Assembly (NCBI RefSeq): GCF_004798865.1
Contig: NW_025335854.1
Span: 6,916,170 to 6,980,169 of the forward strand
Length of the DNA: 64,000 bases
Source of the DNA: Varanus komodoensis
Lineage: Eukaryota > Chordata > Lepidosauria > Squamata > Varanidae
Direction of reading: 5' to 3'
Shown in pieces: positions 12,438-27,089 of the stretch. The notes below the pieces were generated by a model. That model was not told the origin of the DNA, ran no database searches, and saw only the letters and a list, made by a program, of their open reading frames with translations. How positions within the stretch are numbered: the first letter of the stretch is position 1; each line of letters opens with the position of its first letter. The translations under genes were made by a program, and so were the position numbers.

Positions 12438-13249
12438 CAGCAATTCTCCGCTTGGCTGGACAGTAGTCCTGGTGTTTGTTTTTAAGACTCTCTCCCCATT
12501 TATTTGAACTACAACTACAAACGCTCCATTTTACAGTCTGTTTTAACATGGCTCCCCTAAACGCTGATCTGTACTTGAAGCCAAGCGTGAACATCTGTAA
12601 AGTTATTTCAGGTGAATGTTCAAGACCATCTGTTGATGGTCGGGACCATCGTGTCCTATTCGTACATATAACGCAGAATGCATGCTCCAAGTGCTGCCTT
12701 AAGTAGCCAAAACTGCATGCAAGGCTGAAGTACCTGCAGAGTTGTGGAACCCTCCAGATCTGTTTATTTTTAATTACATACAAACCTCAATGCCCCCACA
12801 CCCTAATTAGGACTGAGCATGTTCAGCAGCTACAGAATGCTGGCGGAGTGTGAGTGAGGGGTGGCAGGGAGGGATCTGGAAAGGCAGGCAGGATAACTGC
12901 AGACAATCAGGCTTCAGTGAACCCATGCTACATAGTGCAAAACATTCTCCATCCAAAGGAAGGTGCTTGGATAAGCTTTCCTCTACCTATCCCTGCTTTC
13001 AGGACTGGAGGAACTGTATAAGCACAGCCACATTGACTAGGAGGCAATTCAGCTACCTGAGGCCGCAAGTCTGCATGCAGTCTTTGCCCTGACGTCAAAA
13101 GCCGTCTGCAAGTGATCAGTTCAGGCCTCCAGCAACACTGATCTTTCCTCTTTCTGGAAGCCACAGAGTGCTGGGAAATGGCAGGGGAGGGGGGAGAATT
13201 GGGCAGCAGAAAGAGGGATTGCAGCCCTTGTCCTAAAAGGGGTTCCTCA

Positions 13250-13636
<387 letters not shown>

Positions 13637-13749
13637 CTAAACAGAACCGGTGATTTCTAACATGGTCTGGGGGACAGGAACAGATATTTGACATAGAAAA
13701 CCTGTGGTTGAACCTTGGTTCTACCACTGATTTTGTGGCGATCAGAGAA

Positions 13750-14137
13750 GTAGGCATGTTCAGCCTTGAGAGGAGAAGACTGAGGGGGGACATGATAATC
13801 GCTTTATAAGTACCTCAAAGGCTGTCACAAAGAGGAAGGTCAAGATCTCTTCCTGCTGATGCCAGAGTGCAGGACACGGAATAATCAAGTCAAGTTGCGA
13901 CAACCCAGATTCAGTCTGGGCATCAGGAAAGGCTTCCTCACTGTCAGAGCAATATGGCAGTGGGACCAGCTGCCTGGAGAGGTGCGGGGCTTCCCCACAC
14001 TGGAGACATTCAAGGGGAAACTGGACAGAAACTGGAAAGCCATTTAAGTGGGTTGGTGGAACGTGGTGTCCTGCAACAGCAGGGGGTTGGACCCAAGGGC
14101 CTTCATGGCCCCTTCCAACTCTACGATTCTATGAAGA
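13750..14137 (+). mobile_element. CR1 LINE 3' end, subfamily A
   Basis: A 5'-truncated CR1 copy. It encodes the usual reverse-transcriptase C-terminal wording (CRTRNNQVKLRQPRFSLGIR, then GFLTVRAIWQWDQLPGEVRG and FPTLETFKGKLD). It ends with the typical CR1 3' phrase in which a GG-GCC-TT-CCAACTCTACGATTCTATG order is visible near 14090-14135. It lies in LHX4 intron 4. A same-subfamily copy in the opposite direction is at about 33093-33430. Confidence 0.88.
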
Positions 14138-14499
14138 CGCTACTCACCCTGACTAGTCATAAAAGGGGAAAACTGGTAGCACCCCTGTATAAAGTGTTGC
14201 TATCAGTAATGGAACAATAGCAATTGGAAGGAACCGGAGTCCAAGACAGGCTAACATACTCGAACCAACTCATTGGCCATCAAAGATCAACCATATTAGC
14301 CACAAAGCAACATGGAAGAAGCAGCTCACTGTTCCCTGAGAAGTTCGGTGAAGAAAACAAGTCACCTAACCCTCAAAGAACATGGTCTGATCGTTCCTAA
14401 GCCTCTCTCCCGGGCCCAAACCCTTTCACAGAACAGTTCAAGAAGCTGGAGCTTTGGGACTACTTTCAAGTCATCCCCAAACAACCACAGGGGTGTTTG

Positions 14500-15184
<685 letters not shown>

Positions 15185-16489
15185 TTAGGTGTACAGCTAA
15201 AAATGCAAAGGATGGATGTGATAAACATCTGTTTGGAAATGCCTACATTCCAACAGTGCCATTGCCAGAAAGCTGGAAGCTGAGCATGTGCCCTGTGGTT
15301 TACCTTTAACTCATAACGAAATGACCCTGAGAATCGGTGTGTTAAGAGGTGTGAGAAGAGCAGTTTTCATCACAGTACACTTGTTCTTTTATAGCTCCCC
15401 ATGTTCTGATAGATATGGGGGCACAAGAGTTTTCACTGATTCCTCCAGAGTAATAGAAACAACACACACACAGCTTTGAGAAACGCGGCTTAGCTTGCTA
15501 ATAATGTATGAAAATCGACGCAATTTCTTAAGTTGTAGCCTCAGCGTTTGATCACAATCTGATTTTATTTACATAGTGGCTTCAGGGCTGACTGGTTAAT
15601 TCAAAAACTTCTGTGCATGCATTTCCATTTCCATCTTACAGTCCCTGTCTTCCCAGCACTGGCCTCCAGTGTCCACTTAAAGCAAATAACAGGTGTGTGA
15701 TTGTTTCTTATTACCTTGCAATGATCAAGGGAATATAAAGATGGGAGAGGCCAGGCAGACCATTCTTGGATAAGGCGCTCTCTACCCTTATTTCCATTAA
15801 ATAATGCAAAAGCAGCTACTCTGAAACCGGGTGTCTTTTTTAAACAGCAGTTCTGTGCTTTGGAACTATGAAGCAGTAATTTAAAGCGGGTTCATGCACC
15901 ACTCGATTGTATCATTTGCTGAACCGCATGTATGCATGCCCCGTGTTCATTCCTCAGGGAAAAAGCAAGACCATAAGCGTCTGCGATACCTAAATGCAGA
16001 AGCGACCTGCACTTGCGATCAGGTCAACAAGTGACATTTCAAGTGGAATGATGGACCCCGCTGTTGGCTAGGGGTGGCATCCAAGTATGTACTGAGTCAG
16101 CAACTGTGTTGGTAGAAGCAGAGTTCCCTGTTCTTCTGCTCCTGAAAGGCTACACAGAGAGCCAGGAGAGCTTGGCAGAGGGGCAGGTGCTGGGGAGCGT
16201 GAGCTTCAAAAGCTGGGCAGTGGCCCAAGGTGGAGCCCTTCCTCTAGAAGAAGGCCCTTCCTCGATCAAGCCCTAGGGCTGCAAGTTCCTCTTAAGGCAA
16301 TGGCGCACCCAGTTCCCTGCAGGGAAACCAAATGCACACTGCAGCTCCAAATCCAGTTCAGGTCTGGCCAACGACTGGCGAACAGGGGCAGGTGTATCAC
16401 TAATTGGAATGAGGTGACTGCCTCAGGGAGTGGAATTTGGATTACATGAAAGGGCAGGAAATGATGAGTTGCATATGTGCTACTGGACA

Positions 16490-16600
16490 TGCGCATGGTG
16501 GGCATGTCGTGAGCGGAGCCGGCTGGAGCCGGGGGTCAGACTAGATGGCCTGGGGGTCCCTTCTGACTCGCTCTGTTTCTGTGTTACTGCTACTATGTTT
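16490..16600 (+). mobile_element. CR1 LINE 3' tail, subfamily B
   Basis: About 110 bases that match, in reverse complement, the terminal parts of the CR1 copies at 31457 and 55128. The shared wording is GACTAGATGGCC followed by CCTTCTGACTCGCTCTGTTT. It is a heavily truncated insertion in LHX4 intron 3. Confidence 0.8.
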
Positions 16601-16699
16601 TTGATGTCTGCTTTGTGCATCAAACCCACGTGGCTGCTTTTGGGCACTGTGCACCTTATTTGTAGCTTTATCTCAGGCAGTAAAATGCTTTGTTTATTC

Positions 16700-17125
16700 A
16701 CATATTTATAGTCTACCCATAACTGCCCAAAGGCCTTTCTAGGTGGCTTACAACATATTAAACATATACATCCATAACATATTAAAAACTATTAAAAAGA
16801 TCAATACAATAGCAATATAAAAAGGCCACAGCATTCAAGAGGGCTATTTTATTTTATTTTAAAGATATGTCTTCGACTGGCACCAAAAAGAAAATAGAGA
16901 TGGTGCCAGGCAAATTTTCTTAGGAAGGGAGTTCCAGAGATGGGGAGCAGCAGTGGAAAAGGCCCTTCACCTAATGCCACCCCCTCCACCTCCCTGAGGG
17001 GTGGCTTTTTCAGAAGGGCCTCCTGAGCTGATCTTGGGGGTGCAGGTAAGTATATACGGGTGTAGTCAGTCCTTCAGATAGCTGGGCCCCAAGCCATTTA
17101 GGGTTTTATAAGTCAGGCTGTCCCT
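16700..17125 (-). mobile_element. L2-type LINE 3' end
   Basis: Read on the minus strand, this is the 3' region of an L2-like LINE. It includes the wording for the end of the reverse-transcriptase frame and the tail that in these elements becomes a short A/T-rich repeat. Phrases such as AGCCATTTAGGGTTTTATA (17092-17111) recur at 21759-21780 in another copy. Diverged and 5'-truncated. Confidence 0.7.
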
Positions 17126-17309
17126 GTCCCACTGAGATCAAAATCTGTTTCTGTCACTAGTAAAATGTTGACGGTGCCGGGTTAGATTGTATAAAATATG
17201 CTTTGCACCCACCCACCCCACATTCACGCAGCAAGTAACAACCCTAGCAGCCATCCTGACCATAGCGGTTCCTTTCTTTGTAGACCAGATCGCCCAGGGT
17301 ATGTGCGTG

Positions 17310-17560
17310 CAGAGCTGGTTCACACATACTGGGAATCATGAGTTAAGTCAGTAATCCAGGATTTGCCAGGCACAAGGGCGAGTGAGTGGCCAACTGACTG
17401 TGCAGCCTGGAACTCACTCTTGACTTCTGTTTTCATTTTGCCACCAGCCACCACCAGGATCACAAGTTGGCTCTCGTGACATCCAAGCCTAGGCACTCTG
17501 GTTTGTTTAGGGGTTAACCCAAGAACAAACTGTGGGTGAACTCTGGGTTGCTTTCACTGC
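17310..17560. repeat. possible degraded interspersed repeat
   Basis: The stretch opens GCTGGTTCACACAT, which also occurs at 8795-8808, and continues with CAGG/GTTAACCC wording reminiscent of palindromic reptile MITEs. The similarity is partial and I cannot define ends or family. Confidence 0.25.
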
Positions 17561-18179
17561 TGAACCGCTCAGAGTGTCTGGGCTGGGATGTCACAAGAGC
17601 GATCTGCAAGCTGGGCGAGGGTCGCTGGCAAAGTCAAAGCAGAAGTCAAGAGCACATCGAAGGCGGTACAGCCAGTCCCACTCTGCCTATCAGCGGGAAT
17701 AGGATAACTGGGAACCTTAACACAGCTTTCCAAATCTGCTACTGCCCAAATGTGCTAGACCAGCACCCATCATCCCCCTTCAAGGGGCATCCTGGTTGAG
17801 GATGATGGGCCTTTCCTAATACACCTGGAGGATGCCACATGTGGAAAGGCTGCACCAATATATGGACGCACAAAGTTCAGCTCAACAAATTCTGGCCTGC
17901 CTCAGAAGCCATGGGTCCCCACTGACCTACGCCTTACTGCAAAGACACAACCCCCTCCCCACTAATCACGCTGAGCGTTAATGGTGCCCTTCAGCCCACT
18001 CCCTGGAATTCCTCATCGCTTTCTTTGCAGGGCCCCTGCTGCAAACTTTACGATACTGAAGCCATCGATAGCGCGGGGTCAGTAACAGAAATCGAGCAAT
18101 ATTCAATCCGTGATCTCCTAGCCCTGCCTCCCCCACCAATCCCCTTAGCACAAATAGGCATTGCATCACCCTAGCCAAA

Positions 18180-18300
18180 TTGATTAGGTCAAAATAGAGT
18201 CCTTAATTAATGAGAAGTCAGGGCTTGTCAACATGAAATCCATTAAAGACCAGTTCAGTTTTAATTTCAGTCAGGCACCGTTTGGCAGTCTCTGTGGATT
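18180..18300. promoter_or_regulatory. candidate TAAT-rich intronic block (intron 3)
   Basis: Unique-looking sequence with TTGATTAGG, CCTTAATTAATGAG and TTTTAATTTCAG wording, that is, several homeodomain-type cores within about 100 bases. It is a weak candidate for an autoregulatory or enhancer site. Confidence 0.2.
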
Positions 18301-18744
18301 CATTAGCGTTTGGTGATCTATAGCCTCTTTCTGTCTCACTTCCCTCAACCACCCCCAATTCTGGGTTTTTCACCTACAGTAAATATTGGCATTTCAGGCC
18401 TCGGGATGAAAAATGGGAGGCTGTCCAGGTTAAGGGCCAGATTTGCTTCGGATGCAGTGCTGTTGCCTCCAGTGCAGCGGAGCCGGGGGGCTACGTTCAG
18501 CTCCCAAGTGCCCAGCTTCTTAAACTGGAGTGAGGTGCCCAGCTTCCCCAGAGCTCCTTGCTGCCAGCTGCTGGCCTGGGGACCTGGAGCTTCTCAAGAG
18601 GACCCAGGCGCCAGTGGAGGGGCTGAGCGGTTAGCTGCTCGGCGCCTGCCTCCCCTACCACCGCCTGTTCTGGTGCAACCGTCGTGGAGCGAAGCAAAGT
18701 AACTCGGGCTGGGCGGATGATCGATAGCAAGAGGAGAAAATGGC

Positions 18745-18880
18745 AGGCTGGGTTAAGCGGGCCTGGCCCACCTCACAAGGTTGTTGTGAGAACAGAATGG
18801 AGCAGAGGAGGACTATGGAAGCTGCTCAGAGTTCCTTGTAGGAGGAAAATAGGTGCAATATAAATGCTGCTGCTATTAGG
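18745..18880 (+). mobile_element. Sauria-type SINE, 3' half
   Basis: The CCTCACAAGGTTGTTGTGAG block and the following AGCTGCTCAGAGTTCCTTGTAGG and ATATAAAT wording match the body and tail of the squamate Sauria SINE at 56401-56640. The tRNA-related head is missing or unrecognisable. Confidence 0.75.
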
Positions 18881-19349
18881 AGTAGGAGGGGGAGTAGAAA
18901 TAGTGAGAGATAGCGGATACATTTCTTTATTTCCCTGCACCTGGTTTTTTCCAGTGGACGGTAACTACATGTGCCCCTCTTCCAGCCAAGGTTACATATG
19001 ACAGGATCCAAAGTGCCCAGCTGCTTTTATCAGGCCCGTGGCTGGATCAAGCCCTGACAGGATCAGGCCCAACCAGCTGCCATCAGAACTGGGATGATTG
19101 GACCAAAGGTGGGGATGAGAGAGGGGAATTCTACTGCGAAAAAGCCAATCCAGATAAAGGACAGTAGAAAGGGTGTGCTCATCTCCGGGCCAGGCTTGTG
19201 GCTAGATAGCTCAGGGTAACTGGCTTGATTCAGGATCAGTTTGGGTGCATGAAAACTGATGCAGAACAAAGAGGAAAGAGACATACTTCTCTCCCGGGAT
19301 CCTATTAGGTTGGGTACTCCTGCAGAGGGGACTGAGAGCTGTATACTCT

Positions 19350-19515
19350 GTGGGGAAGATGCAGGCTCAGTGGCAAAGCACATGCAGTGAATGCGGAAAG
19401 TCCCGGGTTCGAAGCTTCGGTATTTCCAGGTGGGGCAGGAAAAACAAAACCCTGGAACTACTGGGCCAGGTCGACTAAAGTGGACCCAGCATGGGGCAGC
19501 TTCCGAAATATCAAG
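19350..19515 (+). mobile_element. tRNA-derived SINE, second family
   Basis: The wording GGCTCAGTGGCAAAGCACAT, then TCCCGGGTTCGAA (a tRNA B-box) and CCTGGAACTACTGGGCCAGG, followed by GGGGCAGCTTCC, fits a common squamate tRNA-derived SINE. A-box and B-box remnants are visible. It is diverged and no longer a tRNA gene. Confidence 0.7.
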
Positions 19516-20235
19516 CAATATACTCTGCAAAACATGGCCTGCGTGTTTTCAGGCACAAAGGTCACGCAATGGTGCCTTTGGCTCCGCGCAGCTCTCCATC
19601 CAGGTGCACCCCTTTTACAAGCGGGATCACCAGAACAAACCTTCGGCAGGCTCTGAGCTCAAAAGCAGCGCAGCTCCGAGCACAGCCCGGTGCAGCAAAA
19701 GCAGCTGCCTACAACATTCACAGAAAATGGACTTGCGTTTGTTCAGGACTCCACCTCCCAGCCTCCCCAGCCTTTGGCCAAGCTGGCAGGGGCTTCTGGG
19801 AACTGAAGTCCAAATGGCCGGGAGAGCTGCTTTTTGCCTGCCTCTCTGCTGCAACTTCCAGGGACACAAGGCAGAGAGGGATCCACAGCTTTCCCCTCCA
19901 TTGCCCAACTCAGGCAAGCTGGCAAGGGGCTACAACTCGACTACATAGGGTGCAGCCAGTAATTTCGGCTTCCCTTGTGGCCCATTTTCAAGGTCAGCCA
20001 CCCACAGAACCAACCAGCCCTTCCGGCGGAGAGATGCATCTCATTTCACTGCCCAAGCAGCCCAGCTCTTCATGGCAAATACATTCCCAAACACGACGAG
20101 TCCACAGAAGGGTTTCCAGGCCTGCCTGCTCCTAATTTGCAGGCGCCCTCGTGTCAAGTGGTCCAGCAAGCAAGTGGCCATTTACAGACCTGAAGACCTG
20201 ACGTTACCTGAGCAGGTAAGGCTACAGCAAGCTCA

Positions 20236-21210
<975 letters not shown>

Positions 21211-21354
21211 GGGCCTCACAAGCTCCAGCAGCACAGGGCGTCGCGCACCTGCGGGAGAGGTGTCCCCAGGCATGGCTGGGAGGAGGCAAGCACGGCCCAG
21301 AACAGGTTGCATCTCCAGCATGTGGTGGCCCTTATGCTTGAGTGGCCAATTATT

Positions 21355-21975
21355 TTTGTTTATTTAACACTTTTCCATACCATCCCATTCATAAAAGTCT
21401 CGGGGCGGTTTACAGCAATTAGTCCAAAAAAATAAAGAATAAGAATAATTGCCCAGCATCCAATGTTAAAATATAACCCCCCCCAACCACTAAAACAAAT
21501 TAGCAATTAACAATTAAAATACTGGGAGGATAAAAGGATTTTCACCTGATGCCAAAAGGACAGAAGCGTTGGCACCAGGCAGACCTCTCTGGGGAGCGTG
21601 TTCCACAGGCGGGGCGCCACCGCAGAGAAGGCCCTGCTCTGGGTAGTCACCCTCTTGATCTCTCTCAAGGACGGCTCCCGGAGGAGGGCTTCTGGCTTGG
21701 ATCTCAAGGGGTGGGAGGGCACACGGGGAGAAGGCGCTCCTTCAGGTATCCCGGACCCAGGCCATTTAGGGCTTTATAGTTCATCACCAGCACCTTAAAT
21801 TGGGCCCGGACTTCGACTGGTAGCCAGTGTAGAAGATAGAGGACCGAGGTTATATGTGAACACCTGCCAGTCCCCGTTAATATCCTGGCAGCCCTGTTCT
21901 GAACCAACTGAACTAGCTGGACCATCTTCAAGGGCAGCCCCACCTAGAGCGTGTTACAATAATCCATCAGGAAGT
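21355..21975 (-). mobile_element. L2-type LINE, 3' reverse-transcriptase end
   Basis: On the minus strand two overlapping frames read the C-terminal end of an L2 reverse transcriptase: KMVQLVQLVQNRAARILTGT and LHWLPVEVRAQFKVLVMNYK with ALNGLGPGYL, then the RLWNTLPREV block. This wording is typical of vertebrate L2 elements. The 3' tail lies near 21360-21420. A frameshift between the two frames marks it as dead. It is among the better preserved L2 pieces in the window. Confidence 0.88.
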
Positions 21976-24050
21976 TCCCAGAGCGAGTTGCTTGTTCACC
22001 AGCCGGGTGGCTTCTTTCCCCCACACCTGTGCATGCCAGGAACTTTTCCCAGTTACCCTCGCGAAGTGCCGTTCATCATGTCATCCGAGCAGGGGGCTTC
22101 CAGCCGCTGCAGGTGCTACAGCTTTGAGCCACGTTCGCCACACGCCTCGCTGCACTGGGACCACACGGCAGGCCATGCTTCCCACATGGGGCGCACCCAG
22201 CATGGGCAGCAGTGAGGAAAAGACCCCGCCGTGTCTCATTTTCCCAATGTTTGCATGAACTCGCCCAGTCACCTAAAGGCACCACAAGCTTCATTGACGG
22301 GCCAGCCCTGAAGGTGGAAGATTTCAGGATCAAGTACGCAAACGGCATTCCAGCCGCGCAGCTTCGGCATTGGTGGCGCACGGAGGGAACATGGCCACCC
22401 ACACTGCCAGCAGCTAGACCAGGCGTTCGAAGGACCTTCAGTCTGGGCCGAACACCCTTTTGGAGAACCTGGGTGGGAGGTGGATTCCACTGGCGGGTGA
22501 TGCCAAAGGCAAGTGCAGCGGGGTCAAGATAGCCGTGTGTTTCACCTTGGAGGTCTTCCTGCCTGTAACCAGGCCCTGGGGGCCACGTCCACCTTTCAGA
22601 AAGAGGAAAGGCGACACAAAAGCCATACTCGTAAAATCAGCAAAGCATCGGAGGCTGCAGGAAGCGGTGGGGACAGGCGTATTGTAAGCCGTCCAGAGAC
22701 GGTTGGTATAAGACGGGATGAAAATATCCTAAATAAATAAATAAAAACAAATAAGAAACCCCTGGGATTAAGAACCCAGCGGGGCCAGACCGGGGCCTCA
22801 GCCTGTGGTTTCCGCACTCCTAGTGGAGACAACACCGGCCTAGACAGATCGATGCTGCGGCTTACGGCGAGGGACCTCTTCGGTTCATTAAAGGGAAAAT
22901 CCACGGAGAGGCGGCTCTCGCCCGATCTGCAGCAGGAAGGCATGCGAGGCCGCAGGAGCTGCAAGGCAAGGCAAGCCCCTGGCTCTGCTCCACCTCGCCT
23001 CAGGGTTGCATTGCATGCAAGCCGGCTGCCAGATGAGTGCCTGGCAGCCCCCACCTGCAGCCGCTCCCCCTCGGTCAGCCAGCCCTGCCTCCAGGCGCAA
23101 GCTGCCCCCATCCCCAGAGCCCTCCTGCCTCGGCCCCTTCAGGTTGCAGGACGGCGCTCTCCTCATCAGCTGGTCCTCCTGCAAAGATGGCTCGCCGCCT
23201 GCCTGCAGACAGGCCAAAACAACACGGGAAGCACTTGCGTGCTGGCACAGTAACCGAGCTGAATTACCGCAGCGGGGAGACTCGGCAGCCTCTCCTCCCC
23301 AGCCGCTCTGGATGCCCGGTTCCCCCACTTCTGCACTTCCATCTTACCACAGGTTGCTTTTACAAAGGGTAAGGCGAGAACACCACCCACACAGGATGGC
23401 TGAAAACAGTGCCACCTCCTGCCTCTTTACCTCTCAGTGAAGGAACCTGAGGGCAGCCACAAGAACTGCCGGGTGCTCCGTTCATTCGGGACTAATCAAC
23501 TTGGCAGGAGCTAGAAAGAAAGCTGCCTTGTGCAGGGCCAGAGGGACGGTCCTGTTTATATAGACAGACACGGCTTTAATCCCTAATCTCCTGTTAAAAT
23601 GGCACGGGGCTTGGGGGCACCTGGGATCTGGGAGGCTGATCGCCAGTGTCAATGAAAAGGGGTTTTACTGGATTGGACAGATCAAGACTTCAGCAGCTTC
23701 ACTTACGAGAATCTGAAAAGAGGCCTGTGTGCAGCTCATAAAGGCACTCAAGCCGGATCCACCGGCTAAGCGGACTGCCCCTCCAAGCACCGAGTTCTGT
23801 TAGTTAACGGTACATTACATGTCCGCCTCACACACCTCCGCCTAGTACTTCGCAGTAGGGCAGAATTACTATTGCTGCTACCCTGGGTTACTCACCCTGC
23901 ATTAAATCCATCCTCACTCACCCAGGAAAATATCCCCCTTCCATAAGCATGAGAGCTGTTCACTCAAGCAAACGCACTGTACTTCCTTAATTTTAAGAAT
24001 GTGTGCAGACAATTCCAGCCTAAATATTCTCTCCTCTCCTGAATATACTA
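21976..24050. other. GC-rich intronic stretch without recognised gene
   Basis: GC-rich sequence with many mutually overlapping open frames on both strands, as expected from composition, none with a recognisable domain. A short plus-strand L2 tail with an AAATA repeat ends near 22755. The remainder shows no repeat I can name. Confidence 0.4.
22660..22755 (+). mobile_element. L2-type LINE 3' tail
   Basis: The phrase GTAAGCCGTCCAGAGACGGT followed by a TAAATAAATAAATA run is the terminal signature of vertebrate L2-like LINEs. Only the last 100 bases or so are recognisable. Confidence 0.72.
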
Positions 24051-24054
24051 CTAA

Positions 24055-24891
24055 TCAATTCCTTTGGGAGACGATGCAGTTGCTGTTAACATGGGGGAGG
24101 AGGGTGCTTTCCCCCACTTTATCCACACTATGAATGATGTTATAAACCCCCTTCAGGTCTGCCCCCCACGACCACCAGGCCAAGTTCCCGGGCTGCACTT
24201 CTCTGGCGAATGTTGCTGCAACCACATCACCATGGTTCTCCACGTCTTCAAGGGGGGAATGCAGAGTTCTGGACCAAGTCCCGTTCCAGCAGCTTTCATC
24301 TCCCTCAGGTGCTGGAAGCTGATGGACCTTCACTGCCCATTCAAGACCCAGCAACCCAGCATCCTTTGCTTTGCAATGGGGCAGTGTGTGGATGCTGGGA
24401 AAACTAATCCCTGCCTTGGGGATGGCAGCTGAACTCAGAGACAACAGGGAATTCGGGGAGGGGAGGGGAGGCGAGGCGGCACCAATGTCCCGGTGACCAC
24501 GCCGACATGCCAGGCGGAGCCGGATGGGCGCCCCCCCGACTCCCAGCCTCAGTCCTCCAGGCAGTATCCAGGGCACACTCCGCGGAGGAAGAGGCTCCCC
24601 CCTCGGACCGTGTCGGCTCCCCACAGCTGTGAGGGTCTGACTGCACAAACGGGGCTCACGCCCTGAAGCACAGCCGAGGGCACGAGGGGTTTGATCAGGG
24701 ATCCCCCCTCTGAAGCAGATGGCCAGCAGCCCAACCCACCCCCAGCCGTGAGGGGCAGGCCGCTCAGCTGGCTCCCCGGCCCCTGTCTGGGAGGAGGCCG
24801 GTGGGTGGTCACCCTCACTTGCTGCTGGGTGGCCAACGCTCTTGTATTTGGGGGGTTTCTCCTGCAGGGGGTGTGGTCCAAGCTCAGGCAT
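24055..24891 (-). other. long open frame of 278 codons, probably not a gene
   Basis: This is the longest open frame in the window, on the minus strand in GC-rich intron 2. It begins MPELGPHPLQEKPPKYK and shows no signal peptide, repeated domain or known motif, and the composition is Pro/Gly/Arg-rich as in random GC-rich translation. At about 60% GC, one such frame in 64 kb is not surprising. No flanking repeat or splice evidence supports it. Confidence 0.12.
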
Positions 24892-25874
24892 CCTGGCAGG
24901 GAGAAACGCAAGAACAACCCGTTGTTTCCCGTGATGGTTCCCAAGTCACCATGTATTCATGGAAAGTCACCATGACTAGGGGAGAACAGCAGGACAAACC
25001 AGGGTTGATAGCCATCCGTGGCTGCTTGCCGTGCTGGGCGAACCTGGTCTTTAGGTTTACCGCAGCGCAGTCATGCCCAGGGCTCAGGTGGTGGCAGGGA
25101 GCGCTGAGCAAGCCCCCGATGCTGAACTCCAAGCCTGTGCCCATGATGAGCAGCAAGCCCACCGGGGAGAAGGTGGGCCTCCAGGTGCCTCCCTCCCAAG
25201 TACTCCAGGAACCATTTCCTCCCCGTTCTGTGACCCCTCACCCCGCCTGCGGTGCACCTTTGCCGTGCCCATTGTGTTGGAAAGCAAGCCATGGCCTGTC
25301 TTCAAGCAATCCCGGGTGAACGAAAGAAGAGGGAGCCGTCTCGGGTGTAAGGGCTGCATTATTAAAGCAAAGGTTGCCATGCCAATGCTCCGTTCATTTC
25401 AGACCAATTTCAAAAGCTGTTGCACCCACAGCACTTCCCCATATGGTTGTCCTGCACTGGGACCAGCCGGTTAGCCACTTAACCCCTTGCTAGCCAGCTG
25501 CCTGAACTCCTGGGCCAACTAGAAAGGAGCGTACAGCACAGTACAGCACAGTGGCCGGAGGAAACGGCTGGTCTGCAACGCGCACCATGCCCGGGCACCC
25601 TAACCTATCGCTGCAAGAAGTGCAGAAACCACAAGCAAACAGAACTGGTAAGCAATAAGCCCGCCCTGAACTCCAAGTCTGGGGCAGACATTATCCATGT
25701 CCTTGGATGTTCTGTGCAGCTTGCATGATGAGAACTAGAAACTCGGGTGACAAATAGCCTTATCAGTGCTTGCCTGAATCGCAAGGTGCTTAAAAGCCAC
25801 AGCCCAGCACTTATTCATGTTCGCTCAACCACACGGGACTTAGGTCAAGGGAACTGCCGGGAGGCGCATCGATT

Positions 25875-26085
25875 AATCTGGGGTGCTGGTGTGGCAGGCA
25901 GAGCGGCTGAAAAGCGCCGGGGCTCAAGTCTTGTTTCAGCTGTGAATACGCTAAGTGGCCCCTCTGCCTTGGGCAAGCTACCCTGTTTTGCCTGCAATAG
26001 GACAACTGGGAGAGGCCTACCTTGCAGGGTTGTTCTGAGGATTTCTAAAGCTTGGTATGCTAAGTCTCCCCAAATACAACTGAGA
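25875..26085 (+). mobile_element. diverged tRNA-derived SINE (Sauria-like)
   Basis: A tRNA-like head (GCAGAGCGGCTGAAAAGCGC, then GGGCTCAAGTCTTG) is followed by CTTGGGCAAGCTACC and the CTACCTTGCAGGGTTGTTCTGAG block. The last is a variant of the conserved Sauria SINE body. Strongly diverged. Confidence 0.65.
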
Positions 26086-26399
26086 TACAGAGACCTGCAC
26101 CCTCCTTTTCAGAGGGACTGTTGATCCCTATCTACACCTGTTGATCTCCAATCCCCATCCATCCAAAAGCAACAACAACCAACCAAGGTGGAGAATGGGC
26201 AGGTTAAACCGTTATTTTGCAGGCACCTCCAGGTTGTTCAGTGGCATTCAGACCCCCACTCTCCTGTAAGGACCTTTTTAGCAGCAGCAACACAAACTAA
26301 ACTACAACAAAGTTGTTGTTTGTCCCACAAAGCATACACAAGCAGCAGTTACAGCAAACCCTGACTCTAAGGAACGCGTAGGTATGCTCTCAGGTTTGC

Positions 26400-26960
26400 A
26401 AATACAGCTTGTGTGTTTAGTCGCTAAGTTGTGCCGGACTCATGACGACCCTACGGGCAACATTCCCCCAGGCTTTCCTGTCCTCCATCATTCCCCAGAT
26501 CCACCCAAGCCCACACCCGCCACCCCAGTGACTCCATCCAGCCACCTCATCCTCTGCCGTCCCTTCTCCTTTTGGTGTCAATCATTCCCAGCATCAGGGT
26601 CTTCTCCAGGGAGTCCTTCTTTCTCATTAGGTGACCAAAGTATTTGAGTTCCATCTTCAGGATCTGGCCTCCTAAAGAGCAGTCAGGGTTGATCTCCTCT
26701 AGGACTGACCGGTTTGATCGCCTTGTGGTCCAAGGGACTCGCAGGCATCTCCTCCAGCACCACAGTTCAAAGGCCTCAATTCTTCGGCACTCAGCCTTCC
26801 TTGTGGTCCAACCCTCACAGCCATACCCCAAAGGCGCTTGCAAATACGGCCTGGTCCCCTCAAACCGACACTCACAGCACCTCAGGTGCCTGCCAGAGGA
26901 AAAGCCAGTGCGCCATTTGGTCCCCATCGGTTCCTCTGCCCTCGCCTGCCAGGTTCGTGG
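26400..26960 (-). mobile_element. BovB (RTE) LINE, 3' reverse-transcriptase end
   Basis: On the minus strand the frame reads LGYGCEGWTTRKAECRRIEA, FELWCWRRCLRVPWTTRRSN, SVLEEINPDCSLGGQILKME and LKYFGHLMRKKDSLEKTLML. This is the well-known C-terminal wording of BovB. The 3' end near 26410-26460 keeps the phrase matching GTCGTCATGAGTCCGGCACA (read on the minus strand). It is a 5'-truncated copy, better preserved than the other BovB pieces here. Confidence 0.93.
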
Positions 26961-27089
26961 CTTGCATGCAGACTGCAGTGTCCTTCTCTCTCCCCTCAGA
27001 GACACCCAGAGAGTCACCATAAGGTTACATTAAAGAGCCACATTCATTTTAAGTACCGGAAAAGCCAAGGCAGCCCGTTATAGATCCAA

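Noticed and set aside
19380-19440. tRNA-like B-box sequence suggesting a tRNA gene
   Set aside because: The surrounding wording is that of a tRNA-derived SINE and no cloverleaf can be formed.
19491-20135. 214-codon plus-strand open frame beside the LIM2 exon
   Set aside because: It overlaps SINE-derived sequence at its start and shows no domain. Its composition is that of translated noncoding GC-rich DNA.
24055-24891. 278-codon open frame on the minus strand
   Set aside because: GC-rich sequence of this length yields such a frame by chance about once per window. There is no domain, and several frames on the other strand overlap it.
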